Part shown: piece by piece, positions 1 through 11,700 of the stretch
Layout: each line of letters starts with the position of its first letter
How positions within the stretch are numbered: position 1 is the first letter of the stretch
Source: Beroe forskalii
Lineage: Eukaryota > Ctenophora > Nuda > Beroida > Beroidae
Direction: 5' to 3'
Length of the DNA: 64,000 nucleotides
Assembly (NCBI GenBank): GCA_011033025.1
Contig: WFMF01000025.1
Location: 297,018-361,017, forward strand
Translations under genes and position numbers: made by a program
The notes under the pieces: generated by a model
What the model was told of the DNA's origin: nothing
Database searches by the model: none
What the model saw: only the letters and a program-made list of their open reading frames with translations

Positions 1-1700
1 GGGTGCTGTGATGACGTCATCAAATGGCAAAATCACTAAAATAGCATATTTTGCGATAAAACGCGTTTTGCGCTACTTTGAACATTCTAACTCAGAGAGT
101 TTTCATCAGAATATGTTTTACTGATATTTTGCTTTTAGACTCGAGATTTAGCTATAAAACGAGTTTCAAGGTGATCGGTCGAAATATGTCGTCATGCGAA
201 GCCCTAAAAATTGAGCCGCAAAATGGTTGAAATTACGTTAATGATGAAAATTGTACTTTAGCCTATTCTGTGATCGATGACGAACTAATAATGGTTTCCA
301 TGTCTCTCAGTGACTAAATGTGGGAAATATACGATGAATAGTGAATCACGTGAGTTCACGTGACGTTTTGTAGAAATTAGGGATTTCAAGAAATGATATT
401 TACGCGATTTTCGACTTGATTGTTGAAATGAGTTCAAATACGACTAATGCACGTGAAATTAGATCTGGGTTACATTTCAGCACGTGAGTTCACGGACGAT
501 TTGTAGAAATTAGGAAATTGGTCAATTCTAGTAATTCCAAGTTTGAATAACGTTGTTTCGAATGCGTGAGGTTTAGTTACGTTGGTTCCAACCGAAAGAA
601 ATGGACTGACGTCACCAAATCAGCAGGGGGTTACTACGACAACCGTCCCGGTTTTGGAGAGCCTACTTACTTACTTACTTACTTATATGGTATAGCTGAT
701 AATTTAGGACCAAATTTGAATCGCTGAGATCTCGAGAACCACAAATGGTAGAGCCTTGATCGAGGGCGGGTTTTTTTCGACTAAGGTGGGAGAATGTAAT
801 AGGCTGTGTAGGAAGTTTCGCGGATCGATTTTTTTGCTGTTATGACGTCATCAAAATCGATGAAATCACGATTTTTAGCGAAAAACGTAATTTTGGACCA
901 CTTTGAAGCACTGTATCTGAAAAGTTTTCTACCGCGTCATGATTTCCCGACTTATGTAGCATCTAGACCTCAAGATTTAGCCACGAAAGAAGTTTCATGG
1001 TGATTGGTGAAAAAATGAGGTCGTGGGGGGCCTCCAAAAATCGAGGATCTTTACTAGGCCAAAATATGGTGACTTTGAGCATCTATATCTCAGTTCACCA
1101 ACATTGCTCCATCTTTTCCAGGTGAATCAATGTTCTTTCTCAATCAAATATCAAGGGTAAAAAGTTTCAAGTCGTCCCGATTTAAGGGGAAGGTGTGGTG
1201 GCCCCTCAAAAACGTAAATTTGAGCCGCGCGAAAAAGTCGAAAATTTGGCCAAGTCCAATTTCAGGCCGAATTCCATAAGTGCAGGGCTGTTGTGCTATA
1301 CGATAGTGACTGAATCAACATTTTGATTTCCTTGGTACTTCAATATAACAAGAAATGGCCCATGAAAATGAAGTGCACGTGAGTTCACGTGGACGTTTTG
1401 TAGAAATTAGGCAAATTTGAAATTTGAGTCATAAGACCGAATTTTCGACTTGATTTGATTGAAACAAGTCACAATGCAATAGACAAACATGATTCCAGGT
1501 CCATATGACAAATTTTGCACGTGAGTACACGTGGACGTTTTGTAGAAATTAGGGAAATTACTATTTCAACGATTTTAACAAATGATTTCTATTTCGAAAG
1601 CTTAATAACGTATGTTCAGATCAAAATAACCTCTAACAGTTAAAAAACGGCGCGCCTGTGACTCTGTGAGGGGGTTGCTATGACGGCCGCTTGCGGTTTT
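1..1700. repeat. two diverged tandem copies of a ~0.8-1.0 kb dispersed repeat
   Basis: No gene is seen. The stretch starting near position 3 (TGATGACGTCATCAAA, then a tract about an 'actttgaa' core and a 'gatttagc' core) recurs in diverged form from about 835. Both copies end in a segment with CACGTGAGTTCACGTG-like palindromes followed by TTTTGTAGAAATTAGG (about 347, 481, 1376 and 1517). A (CTTA)n run lies at about 667-687. The copies look like a mobile or satellite-derived family. No terminal repeats or coding sequence were recognised. Confidence 0.55.
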
Positions 1701-2036
1701 GTCTGTGGTTAGATCTTTACATTTTTGTAAAACATCTGAAAATGAAGGAAAAATTGTTTTAAGACAATCAATTTATCCATCACTACGAAAATGGAGGTAA
1801 ATGTATGCAAATATTAAATTCATAACCAAAATGGAATACAAACCTTACTCAATAATCCTGATTATTGATGAAAAGGTTTGTATGGAAAACCATAATAGTA
1901 TATACTTACTCTGAACAAAACATGTTCACATGACAAAGCACATCACAACTAAACAAATCATGCTTGACTAAAAGCTAATGATATAACTTAGAATTATAAT
2001 GAACGTTTTTTTCCATATTTTACTCAGGATGATTAA

Positions 2037-2706
2037 GGGGGCCGGGGGGGTCTGAGGTCGATTTTCGGTTTTTTGTTGTTTCTGATAGAGCTGAACGCCA
2101 GCTACCAGTAGGTTTACGCATCAAAAATATTGTTCTAACCGAAGTTAATTTTTCAAATCGCGATTTCACCTGTAATTACAGTGCGGCGCCAATGACACGA
2201 TTTGCCAAAATCAACTTTAAAATCTATCTCCTCCTACAGTTTTTTGAGGAAAGGAGGAAACTTGGTAGAAATGTTCTAGAAATTAAAAAAAGCAGCCAGG
2301 GTTAAGTCGATTTCCGATTCAGGCCTCAGAAGTGAAAATATGAATTTTCAAAGTTGGCTCCTGTCCCAAAAATGACGATTTTCAAATTTCAAAAATTCAT
2401 ATTTTCACTTCTGAGGCCCAAATCAAAAATCGGCTCGCATGAAAGTTCTGTTTTATGCCCTAGAACATAACTACCAAGTTTCAAGGGTTTTCCTCAAAAA
2501 CTGTAGGAGGAGATAGATTTTAAAGTTGATTTTCGGCAAATCACATAAGTTCGTCGACAATTACAGGTGAAATCGCGATTTGAAAAATTCATAACTTCGG
2601 CTAGGAACAATATTTTTTGAAGCGGTAAAAACCTACTGGTAGCTGGCGTTCAGCTCTATCAGAAACAACAAAAATCCGAAAATCGACCTCAGACCCCCCG
2701 GCCCCC
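2037..2706. mobile_element. TTAA-flanked foldback element (long inverted repeat)
   Basis: The two ~300-bp arms are near-perfect reverse complements: GGGGGCCGGGGGGTCTGAGG at the left reappears inverted at the right end, and the arms meet near 2370. TTAA lies at both edges (2033-2036 and 2707-2710), which fits a TTAA target-site duplication as in piggyBac-type insertion. The flanks also share GGATG, so the true ends may lie about 5 bp further out. It has no coding capacity and is a non-autonomous element. Confidence 0.7.
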
Positions 2707-3080
2707 TTAACATCCACATTCCACATGGAGATCCTAAATTCTTAAACCGTCAGTAGATTTTCTGGTTGTGTGAAATTGTTAGATTCATTCCATTCATTAT
2801 CATCATTGACTTTCACTCATCTCATTGACTTGATATCATAAAGGATCATATTAAAGAAAATTTTTAAAAATATATCGAATTCTCATTTTAGGATCTTGTT
2901 GCTTACCAATTAGAAGTGACAGAATGAATGACAGAAAGAACAACAGGAAAAGGAATAGGAATTGTCTTTTGGTAAGGGTGTACAATCTCATCTGAATGTA
3001 AGAGTCAATAGCCATGTCCTGTGATAGATATTTCTCAGTAAGAGGATCTCATTGGCAATGCCATGCTCAACCATAAAATG

Positions 3081-3762
3081 GGTAAAAGTGTCACAAGAGT
3101 TGTGATTTTTGTCCAATGGATCCATTGGATCCATCATGTCCAATGGACATGTCCAATGGACGTCCATTGGACATCCAATGGACATCCATTGAACATGATG
3201 TCCATCGGTTAAAATGTCCAATGGTGTTCAATGGATCCAATGGATCCATTGGATCCATTTTCGATGTTCAATGGACATGTTCAATGGATCCAATGGATGT
3301 TCAATGGATCCATCTGAGTGGATCCAATGGACACAATCACCAAACATGGTTTGGTAGATGGACATCAGTCTGGTATTCTTGTTCAATGGATCCATTGTGT
3401 CCATTGGATCCAATGGATCCATTGTGTCCATTGAACACCATTGAACATGTCCATTGGATCCATTGGATCCATTGTACATTGTGTCCATTGGATCCATTGT
3501 GTCCAATGGATCCAATGTGTCCAATGGACAAAATGGACCCATTGGATCCAATGGACACAATGTGCAATGGATCCAATGGATCCAATGGATCCAATGGATC
3601 CAATGGATCCATTGAACACCATTGGACATTTTAACCGATGGACATCATGTTCAATGGATGTCCATTGGATGTCCAATGGACGTCCATTGGACATGTCCAT
3701 TGGACATGATGGATCCAATGGATCCATTGGACAAAAATCACAACTCTTGTGACACTTTTACC
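3081..3762. mobile_element. 682-bp foldback element made of TCCAATGGA-type palindromic repeats
   Basis: The ends are inverted repeats: GGTAAAAGTGTCACAAGAGT at the left and its complement at the right. A perfect 8-bp duplication ATAAAATG flanks the element at 3073-3080 and 3763-3770. The interior is an array of 9-bp-like words (TCCAATGGA, ATCCATTGG and variants), so it is self-complementary at the scale of both the unit and the whole element. All long open frames here are by-products of the repeat and should not be annotated as genes. Confidence 0.8.
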
Positions 3763-3939
3763 ATAAAATGTTTTTTTTCTGATATTTTCTAATTGATTTG
3801 AAAAAAACTCATATTGAGTCACAGTTCATTCAGTCAAATGTCAAGAAAACTGTACATGGCATCAAAATTATAATGGACTTCCCAATCCTAACATCACCAG
3901 TGTATTGATTTCATTATTGAGATCCTGTGCTTCACTGCA

Positions 3940-6660
3940 ATGATCAATCATATCAAACATCACAAGTATATTTGAATCACAAGTGTATAGAATTTAATTA
4001 GAGAAAGAAATTTAGAGAAAGAAATTTATTTTTTATCAACATTACAATACATTTAAAATACAAAACAACAAAATTCCTTTCCTTTTCCCTATAATTTCCC
4101 AATTTTAACAATTAAACTTAACTCAGTTGCCCCAGCCCATCGGGGCGCCGCGCACCATGGCGCGCGCACGCCCGGGCAATGATACCCTCCCGCGACGCGC
4201 GACACTGTGCTAGGTACCTTCAGTGCGACAGTGCAACGCACCACAGGAAAAGCACCCAGAGCCCAGGCGCTGCGCGCGGCACAGACCGCAGCGCCACAAC
4301 GGGCCAGATACACCTGGGTAACACCACTCACAAGTCAAAATCGAAAATTTTAACATTGTTACGTTAGGATTTAAGTACTATCTAGCATCTAGTAGCCAAC
4401 AACAAAATTTTATAATACAATATCTCTTATATTCTCTTGTTTTCTAGAAAATTTCAAAAACTTTATCAATTGCAATGATACTGCGATATAGATACTGCTA
4501 AGCTTAGCTACAGCTAATTACAGCTATAGCTTTTATTAAAGACGCATGCGACGAGGCGCGCATGCGATGTTATTTATTTTTTTTATCGCGATAACTATTG
4601 TTATAATAATTGCAATTGATTATATAGATTATAGTCTTCTAATATTCATAATGATTTAAATTTGAGACATGACAGCCCCTATCTCTGAATCTCGAATATA
4701 AATTTAAAATCTCGAATATAAATTTAAAATTCCAATGTTGTAAATATAATATTATAATATTAATATTTAAATTTTAACAGCTCGTAAAATGTGAATATAT
4801 TTTAATTTTAATAACTTAACTGTGTTCGTTTAGTTAAAATGATCTATATTAGTTGAAATGATCTAAATTTTACATCAATGATCAATTAGTTATATGAGGA
4901 AGTCATCTATATTCTATAATTTCAATAATAATGCATGCATCAAATTATTCAAAAAATGCGTTGCAAACACGCATTTTTATGCATCAGTCATAATTCAAAC
5001 TCAAATATGCATTACATTTTCACTTAATTTTCAATTATCAGGATTAATTTTTAGATACAAAGGCCTGGACTGACTCGCTTTAAGATATGCAATGTCTGCA
5101 GACTTGATGCGCCCCAATGCGTTCCAAAGAAAGGATGGCCCTCAGACTACACTCTGTGCACGCGCTATCGGAAGCCCGCCCGCTCATGCACGGCAGCAAA
5201 TGGCGTGAACTTCTAAAGTCCGGATGCGTACCGCTACATGAGCCGATCAAGTCTGATCAATGCAAGGGGGGACGAGCAATTTTCAATTTCCACAGCACAT
5301 TAAACAAGTACATAAAACAATGTAGCTCTAACTCTACAAAATTAACCTTACAAATGAAGCTTCTGGGTTGTGGTGGCCTTGCTAACAGTCTTCATGATCA
5401 ACTAAGTGCTGTCCCTCGTATATGAAAATGTTTTGAAATAAATGTTCTTTAATGTGATCCTTCATGATATCAAGTGAATGAGATAAGAGTGAAACTCAAT
5501 GATGATAATGAAATAAATGATGTTTTGAAATAAATGTTTTAATTTTATAACCTGTAATTGTGAAAATATATTATAAGCTGTAATTGTAAAAATATTTTCA
5601 ATAAAGATAAAGAGTTCTGTGGCTTGACTACAGAGAAAGAAATTTTTTAGAGAAAGAAATTTATTTTTCATCAACATTAGGTGGTTTCATCGTTCCGTGT
5701 CGATCGAATGGATTGATCAAATGAAAAACGCACACAATAAACAAAATGCAAGCGCGCGCAATTGTGTGCGTTATTCATTTAATCAGTTCATTCGATCGAC
5801 GCGGAACGATGCAGGTGCCTTACAATACATTTAAAATACAAAACAAAATAATTCCTTTCCTTTTCCCTATAATTTCCCAATTTTACAAAGATTACTGTAT
5901 TTGTTCTACAAAGAAGATAAAGATAAAGATAAAATTTTTTGTCTTGCCGCAACACAGCTTAATTTTCTAAACACACTATATCAGTAAGTTATGTACCCCT
6001 ACAATAGTAAGACTTAAAAACATTGACATTCAAATTCTTTGTTTGATATGATTGATCATTGCAGTGAAACACAGGAATCTCAATAATGAAATTTATATCC
6101 AAAACATGTTTTGCCACTCATATCAAGGTTGTAGGCCAAAATTACTGACTCCAGCAATGAACACTACTTATGGTTAAAGGAGCCTTTCATTCATTGGTCC
6201 AAAGATCCTCGATAACCTTCCTTCTTCAGCACAACTGCTGAAAGTACAGGGTCGTTCAAAAATGATCTTTTGAAAACATTTCTTTTCAGTCTCACCATCT
6301 CTGAAACTATGAAACTTACTAGGTGACTTTCTGGAAATTTTAAGGACACATATTTAGAGAAACATTTTTTAGAGAACGAAATTTTTATCAACATTACAAT
6401 TAAAATACAAAACAAGATAATTCCTTTCCTTTTCCCTATAATTTCCAAATTTTAACAATTAAACTCAACTCAGTAACAGTTCCTAAGCCTGTATAAGTGT
6501 GTGTACGTGCCGCGCGCTTCCCTACACCGCGACGATAACAGGGGTATACGTGTTTAGCAACAGTAACAGTTGCCCTAGCCCATTGGGGCGCCGCGCACTA
6601 TGGCGCGCGCCGCGCGCGCCCGGGTAATGATACCCTCCCGCGCACCCCTATGCGGGCTTA
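3940..6660. repeat. dispersed AT-rich repeat family with GC-rich core, several copies
   Basis: No gene is seen. A unit containing AGAGAAAGAAATTT, then CAACATTACAATACATTTAA and TTCCTTTCCTTTTCCCTATA occurs at about 4010-4110, 5630-5890 and 6365-6470. Two copies run on into a GC-rich core sharing GGGGCGCCGCGCAC and CCCGGG (about 4130-4200 and 6570-6650). A second shared word, GATTGATCATTGCAGTGAAA, occurs inverted near 3940 and direct near 6050, and recurs near 24.2-24.6 kb. The open frame at 5117-5425 has no recognisable homology. Confidence 0.5.
5680..5819. mobile_element. 140-bp palindromic MITE with TTA duplication
   Basis: Near-complete palindrome: TCATCGTTCCGTGTCGATCG at the left pairs with CGATCGACGCGGAACGATGC at the right. 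It sits inside the dispersed repeat word CAACATTACAATAC and splits it as CAACATTA/TTACAATAC. Uninterrupted copies of the same word lie near 4040 and 6390. This gives a 3-bp TTA duplication (5677-5679 and 5820-5822), as expected for PIF/Harbinger-type MITEs. Assignment to that superfamily is inference from the duplication alone. Confidence 0.7.
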
Positions 6661-7979
6661 GGAAACCAAATTAGTATAATTCATTAATTCAACAATTTGC
6701 TTGAATGATCAAATGTACAACAAATTCGATTTATACTCGTAAAAAAATTGTCAGGCGTTGCCTGACGACGTCAGACAAGAAAAATTAGTTTCAACTGAAT
6801 TTAAAGCACTAAGAGTGTGAAGACATTATCTGATAGCTGCAAAACTTTTCGTTGCAATGGACTATGACATTTTGGCGGTATTTTGGTGTCATTAGTTCAT
6901 GATTCTTCGCTTAATCACGCTCATTATTCAAACACAAGGAAAATTTTTATAGTTGAATTTTAAATTATCATCTTGTACTATTGCTAGTACCGTAACGAAA
7001 TGTCAAATACTTGGCTGATCTTCACTCAGCAAGGCAGCCACCACAAATACCTGGGCTTTTGATTCTGACATTTTCAAACCCAGCTCACAGTAATGTGTAA
7101 TTGCCATAAACAAATCAATTAACGAAACACACTTGCTAAGTAGATTCATGCCATGCTGTGAGACGATACAAGATTGATAAGGTACAATTTCGGGAAGAGT
7201 ATGGCTGTGATAGAAGACGTGATTTGGTACTCCTGAAATTTGGGATCGGCCGGGTGCTGACTGTGTTCTGTCACTGGGGAATATGAATGAATATATTATT
7301 GTTATTTCCTTTGTGGGTGGCTTTATTAACAGTCTTCATGATTGGCCAAGTGCTTTCCCTCAGCACAACTGAGAAGTTTCTTGGCTATCATGTGTGAACT
7401 GTGCATGTGCAATGCAAATACTCCCCCCTGATTGTTTGTTAGCATGGTTACCTCAGTAGAGGTACAATGTTCAAATTTTCCAGGCACTTTCAGAACTTGT
7501 CCATTGCCAGCCTTCCTCAATACCTTTTTGTTACAGAAATAGGCCAGTGGAATTCATGTTTTGTTGACTCTCCAGTGATAGTTGAAAGTTTAATTATGAT
7601 CCTCAATGCCTGGTTTCACTCTAAGTTATTCTATGAATTGGCATTTTGAGGCACAATGCAGTTGAGTATTGTGTGAATAAAGCTGGTGTGTAAAGAAAAA
7701 ACCTTGCCCAAACATAATCCCATCAGGACAAAACCCCACCCAGACATATTCCGACCCAGACAAAACTGCTCCAGGGACGTAGCTTGATTAAAACCTGTTC
7801 AATGTTTGATTTTGTTGTCACAAAGCTCTCATTTTATCAGAATGCTTTTTTCATATCACCTGTCCAAAAAGGGGAGGCAGCCGCCTGTGTCGCCTCCCCA
7901 TGCCCCTGAACCACTCCCAAACTGGGAACAGGTGCACAGCCCCAGCAGTTGACAGAGGCACAGCCCCAGTAGGGGACAG
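6661..7979. other. gene-free stretch
   Basis: No gene is recognised. A short hairpin, GTCAGGCGTTGCCTGAC near 6750, recurs near 40721. A word beginning TTAACAGTCTTCATGAT followed by CAGCACAAC near 7325-7370 recurs in part at about 5370 and 22350. Short open frames (for example 7326-7520 on the minus strand) lie in this repeated sequence and are not supported as genes. Confidence 0.4.
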
Positions 7980-8290
7980 GGGTGGTAACTAACGTGGATT
8001 ACCATGGTTACCGGTTTTAACTTAGGTTGGTTACCATGATTACCAGTTTTAACTTAGGTGGGTTACCATGATTATCGGCGGTTAGTGGTAACTAACGTAT
8101 GTTACCATGGTAGCCAGTGGTAGTTCTAACGTACGTTACCATGGATACAAGTTGTAACTGAGGTGGGTTACCGATGGTAACTAACGTGGGTTATCATGGT
8201 TAACGGTGGTCACTTACGTATGTTACCATGGTTACCGGTGGTCCCTAACGGACATTACCATGGCTAACGGTGGTAACTAACCTGCATTGG
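7980..8290. repeat. degenerate minisatellite (TTACCATGGTTACC-type)
   Basis: Roughly 30-38 bp imperfect units built on GGTAACTAACGTgggTTACCATGGTTACCGG are repeated about nine times. The unit contains the palindromes CCATGG and GGTAACC. Confidence 0.65.
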
Positions 8291-8399
8291 AATGGCGTTG
8301 CATCTGCATTAAAAAGTTAAAACAGCGCCAAACATGCATGAAATGACGTCAAACCTGCATAGTTTAATCGGGGCCAAATCTGTATGAAATGCACAAGTA

Positions 8400-8625
8400 A
8401 TATTGGGATAGCATCCGAGGTGCATTTGACCAGCGCTGCACCTTAACCAGCGCTGGACCTGCACCAAACCGGCGCTAGACCTGCATTAGATATAGAGTGG
8501 CACAGGATCTGCATTAGACTGGCGCTGGCCCCGCGCTGCACCCGCGCTAAACTTGCACAAAACCTCCATTAGACCTGCACTAGACTGGCACAAGACCTGC
8601 ATTAGACTGGCGCCCGGACAAATTG
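8400..8625. repeat. degenerate minisatellite (ACCTGCATTAGACTGGCGC-type)
   Basis: Imperfect units of about 20 bp, with CTGCATTAGACTGGCGC and its variants, end about 90 bp upstream of the proposed EZH start codon. Repeated CTGCAtt/CTGCAcc words also occur in the preceding 100 bp. Confidence 0.6.
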
Positions 8626-8715
8626 GCAAACGGATCTATGCCCATTTTTTGAATATCAAATATAAAATATAATGCATAAGCCCTGGCCCCTGCTGATGTC
8701 AATGTGTTATTGAGG

Positions 8716-11700
8716 ATGGATAATGAAGGAGATAATGGAAAGGCTGCTCCGCTTGCTACAAATCCTGTTGCAGATGAATCTAATGATTTGCGGCTTTGTT
8801 CATTCCTCAGTGAAGACCAATTGACAAGATTTACTAATTTGGCCCGTGATGATTTGAATGCAATACGAAAAAGGAAACTAGAAGAAAGAGATAAGAAATT
8901 CAGGTGAGTTAATGTATCAGTACTTTTTATGGTTATTAATTTTTTGTTGCTGATCCGCAAATTTACCGATAACGTTTCAATTTAATCACCATTTGACAAT
9001 GATCTTACATCATTTAAATATCTATTCCTTCCAGTTCGGAATGGGAAGTCAACAAAAAGCTACTATCATCACAAGCAGAAGTTTATAACAGCAATGCCAG
9101 GAAGATCGCCCATATGTCTAGCAGGTGAATCATTTATTAATGTCTTAGCTAATCGTTACGTGACACGCCATGTCATCAGTTGAGTAATTGATGTTTGGTT
9201 GTATCGATCTGGTTGTTTCATTCAGTGAAAGGTCGAACAGCATATATGTACCCAACAGTATCTCCAATTTATTAGTTTTACCGAGGTATATTCAACAAAA
9301 GTGAAAAAGTGAAATGACGATTTTTCAACTTAGTGAATTCCATGACATTTAAATGTCTCACCATTTAATATATTTCCTTAGGTTACAATCGCTGCAAGAC
9401 AAGGAAACTACTGCGTGCAAGCAGATAACTGTAACTGCTAACGGTCACAGGCGACTGAAGTGCCCCAGTTTAGTGTTTGAGGCGATGCCAGCCTTACCCA
9501 AGTGAGTCTCAATATCATGTATTATTTATGCAGATGTGCGTTATCTGTATTTCTGTGGGCCGAAACCTTTCTGTTCTCTCTCGTCACCTGCTGATAGAAA
9601 ACCTCATCGCAGTTGACAAAGGGGGACTTGCATCTGCAAGGTAACCGCTGATGATTCAAAGTTTCTTCCCTCTCCACTCTGATCCTTGGATTATAAAATC
9701 GATAGCCAGTTTTTATTCTATGTTTATCATATACCCATACACCTTTATAGATAAGCCTTTGGATTTGACTCACGTCATGTCCATCCGATGCACATTTAGC
9801 ACAGCCGTGAAATGCAAAAGTATTCCGACACCGGGAATCGAACCCGGGTCTTGTGGGTGAGAGCCACAGATGCTAGCCCCTACACCATGCCGGAGACATC
9901 TCTCAAGTTTACAACTCCGAACTTGCGACCCTGAATGAAATGAGCGAATTTGTTAATAAAACAGGACACAGAAGTCATGACTGTTTCAGTATTTCAATCT
10001 CCATGACTGATGACTTGTAAGTACTTCAGGATTCGTCGGACATGGTCAATAAATTTGATTTTTCACCAATTCAGCCATTATCATCTCCGGCATGGTGTAG
10101 GGGCTAGCATCTGTGGCTCTCACCCACAAGACCCGGGTTCGATTCCCGGTGTCGGAACGCTTTTTCCTGTTTTTCGATGATCTTCAAGTTTCAAATGACT
10201 TGATTGACAGCTCTGTTACATTTTAAAGAGTAAAAGATTACATCAATTGCTTTGATTTGTCAAATTTCTTGCCGCTGTTTTTGAAATCCTCCTTTCTATG
10301 GGCAGTGAAGATGTTTGACATGGACATATTATATTAGTTAGCTAGAGAGTTTGAATACAATAGTGACACACGCCTTCGTACAGCATGGGCACACAAATAT
10401 AACTTAATTCACTGTACATAGTGCAATACACTACCACTATTGAGTATAAACTGTGAGACTGTAATTGTGTGCGTTGTTCGATGCGTGGACGTTCTGTATT
10501 ATATGAGGAACAGACTCATTGTTAACGATGACAGACATTTATCAACTGAAAACCAACTACTGCAGTCGACTATGGTCTCCCAAAAATACACTGGTCAGTG
10601 ATTCTCGGTTACTTGAAAAACAATTAGTCTCTACCGCAAGTTTTTTATCAGATTTAATTCTATATTTTTCAGATCACCGAGTTTATATGTGTGACTACAG
10701 GCAGGGTGAATTACAAATAAAAGCAAGTTTTTTATAGACGCTATGAATTCTTATTACACATCTCCGGCATGGTGTAGGGGCTAGCATCTGTGGCTCTCAC
10801 CCACAAGACCCGGGTTCGATTCCCGGTGTCGGAATACTTTTGTTAAATCTTTGGATGAATTTGGAGGCTAGAGCAACTGGTAAGCCATGATACATCCTGA
10901 CTTACCTCATGCACCAGTGTTAGGACTCCCTCGAATAGGAGCTGGGATGCGCTGGTTTTTCCCATCATTGAGTCTCGAGTGACTTTATTTCGTTATCCAG
11001 CGCTCTTACAGTATAGTAATACATGGAACAGAGGATTTGGCTTGCTGCTACTTATTGACCCAGAGATACCCAAGAGCTCTCCATCGTCTTGTGGCATATA
11101 TAATGCGTAGTTAATTTTGCATTCTAAGTTTTAGGACGTAATAATCTTGAACAAATTGGGCTATTGATGCCGCCGAACTGCCTACTTGGTAGATTTTAAC
11201 CCCTTCTGTTCCACGACATCCGTGACATGAATTCTTAAAACTTTGTAGCAGCTTTTTCGAGTTGTGAAAAGTACGCACTTGTGACCACTTCTTGTGACCA
11301 TTTCGGCTCGGACTACTGCAGTTCCTTTTCGAGTTGACACGCGTGTGAGGCAAGCATCGTAAGGTCCGCCTCTTTCATAAACTGGACTTCACCGCACGCG
11401 CGAGGCAGTGATTGTGATTATCTTTGCGCTTGCGGTATGATTTAAATTAATTTAATTACTTTTTGCTGCGCGCGGCGCAGCTCAGCACAATTCATTGCAT
11501 GCTTGCATGGCGGATCGGTTGGGCGATAATAAGCTACTTAATAACGTGGAAAATCTGTCGCTTGTCTGACTGAAACAACATAAGGTCTGTTTTCTTGAAT
11601 CCGATTCAGGCGCACTTCATCAGGTACAAATCGCTAGGTCACACAGATAGGTAGGATCATGGTAGCTAAATAATGCACATAGCAATCCTGCGGTATGTGG

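Noticed and set aside
3116-3752. Overlapping open frames on both strands
   Set aside because: By-products of the palindromic TCCAATGGA array inside a mobile element.
7326-7520. Short minus-strand open frame
   Set aside because: Lies in a dispersed repeat shared with 5370 and 22350.
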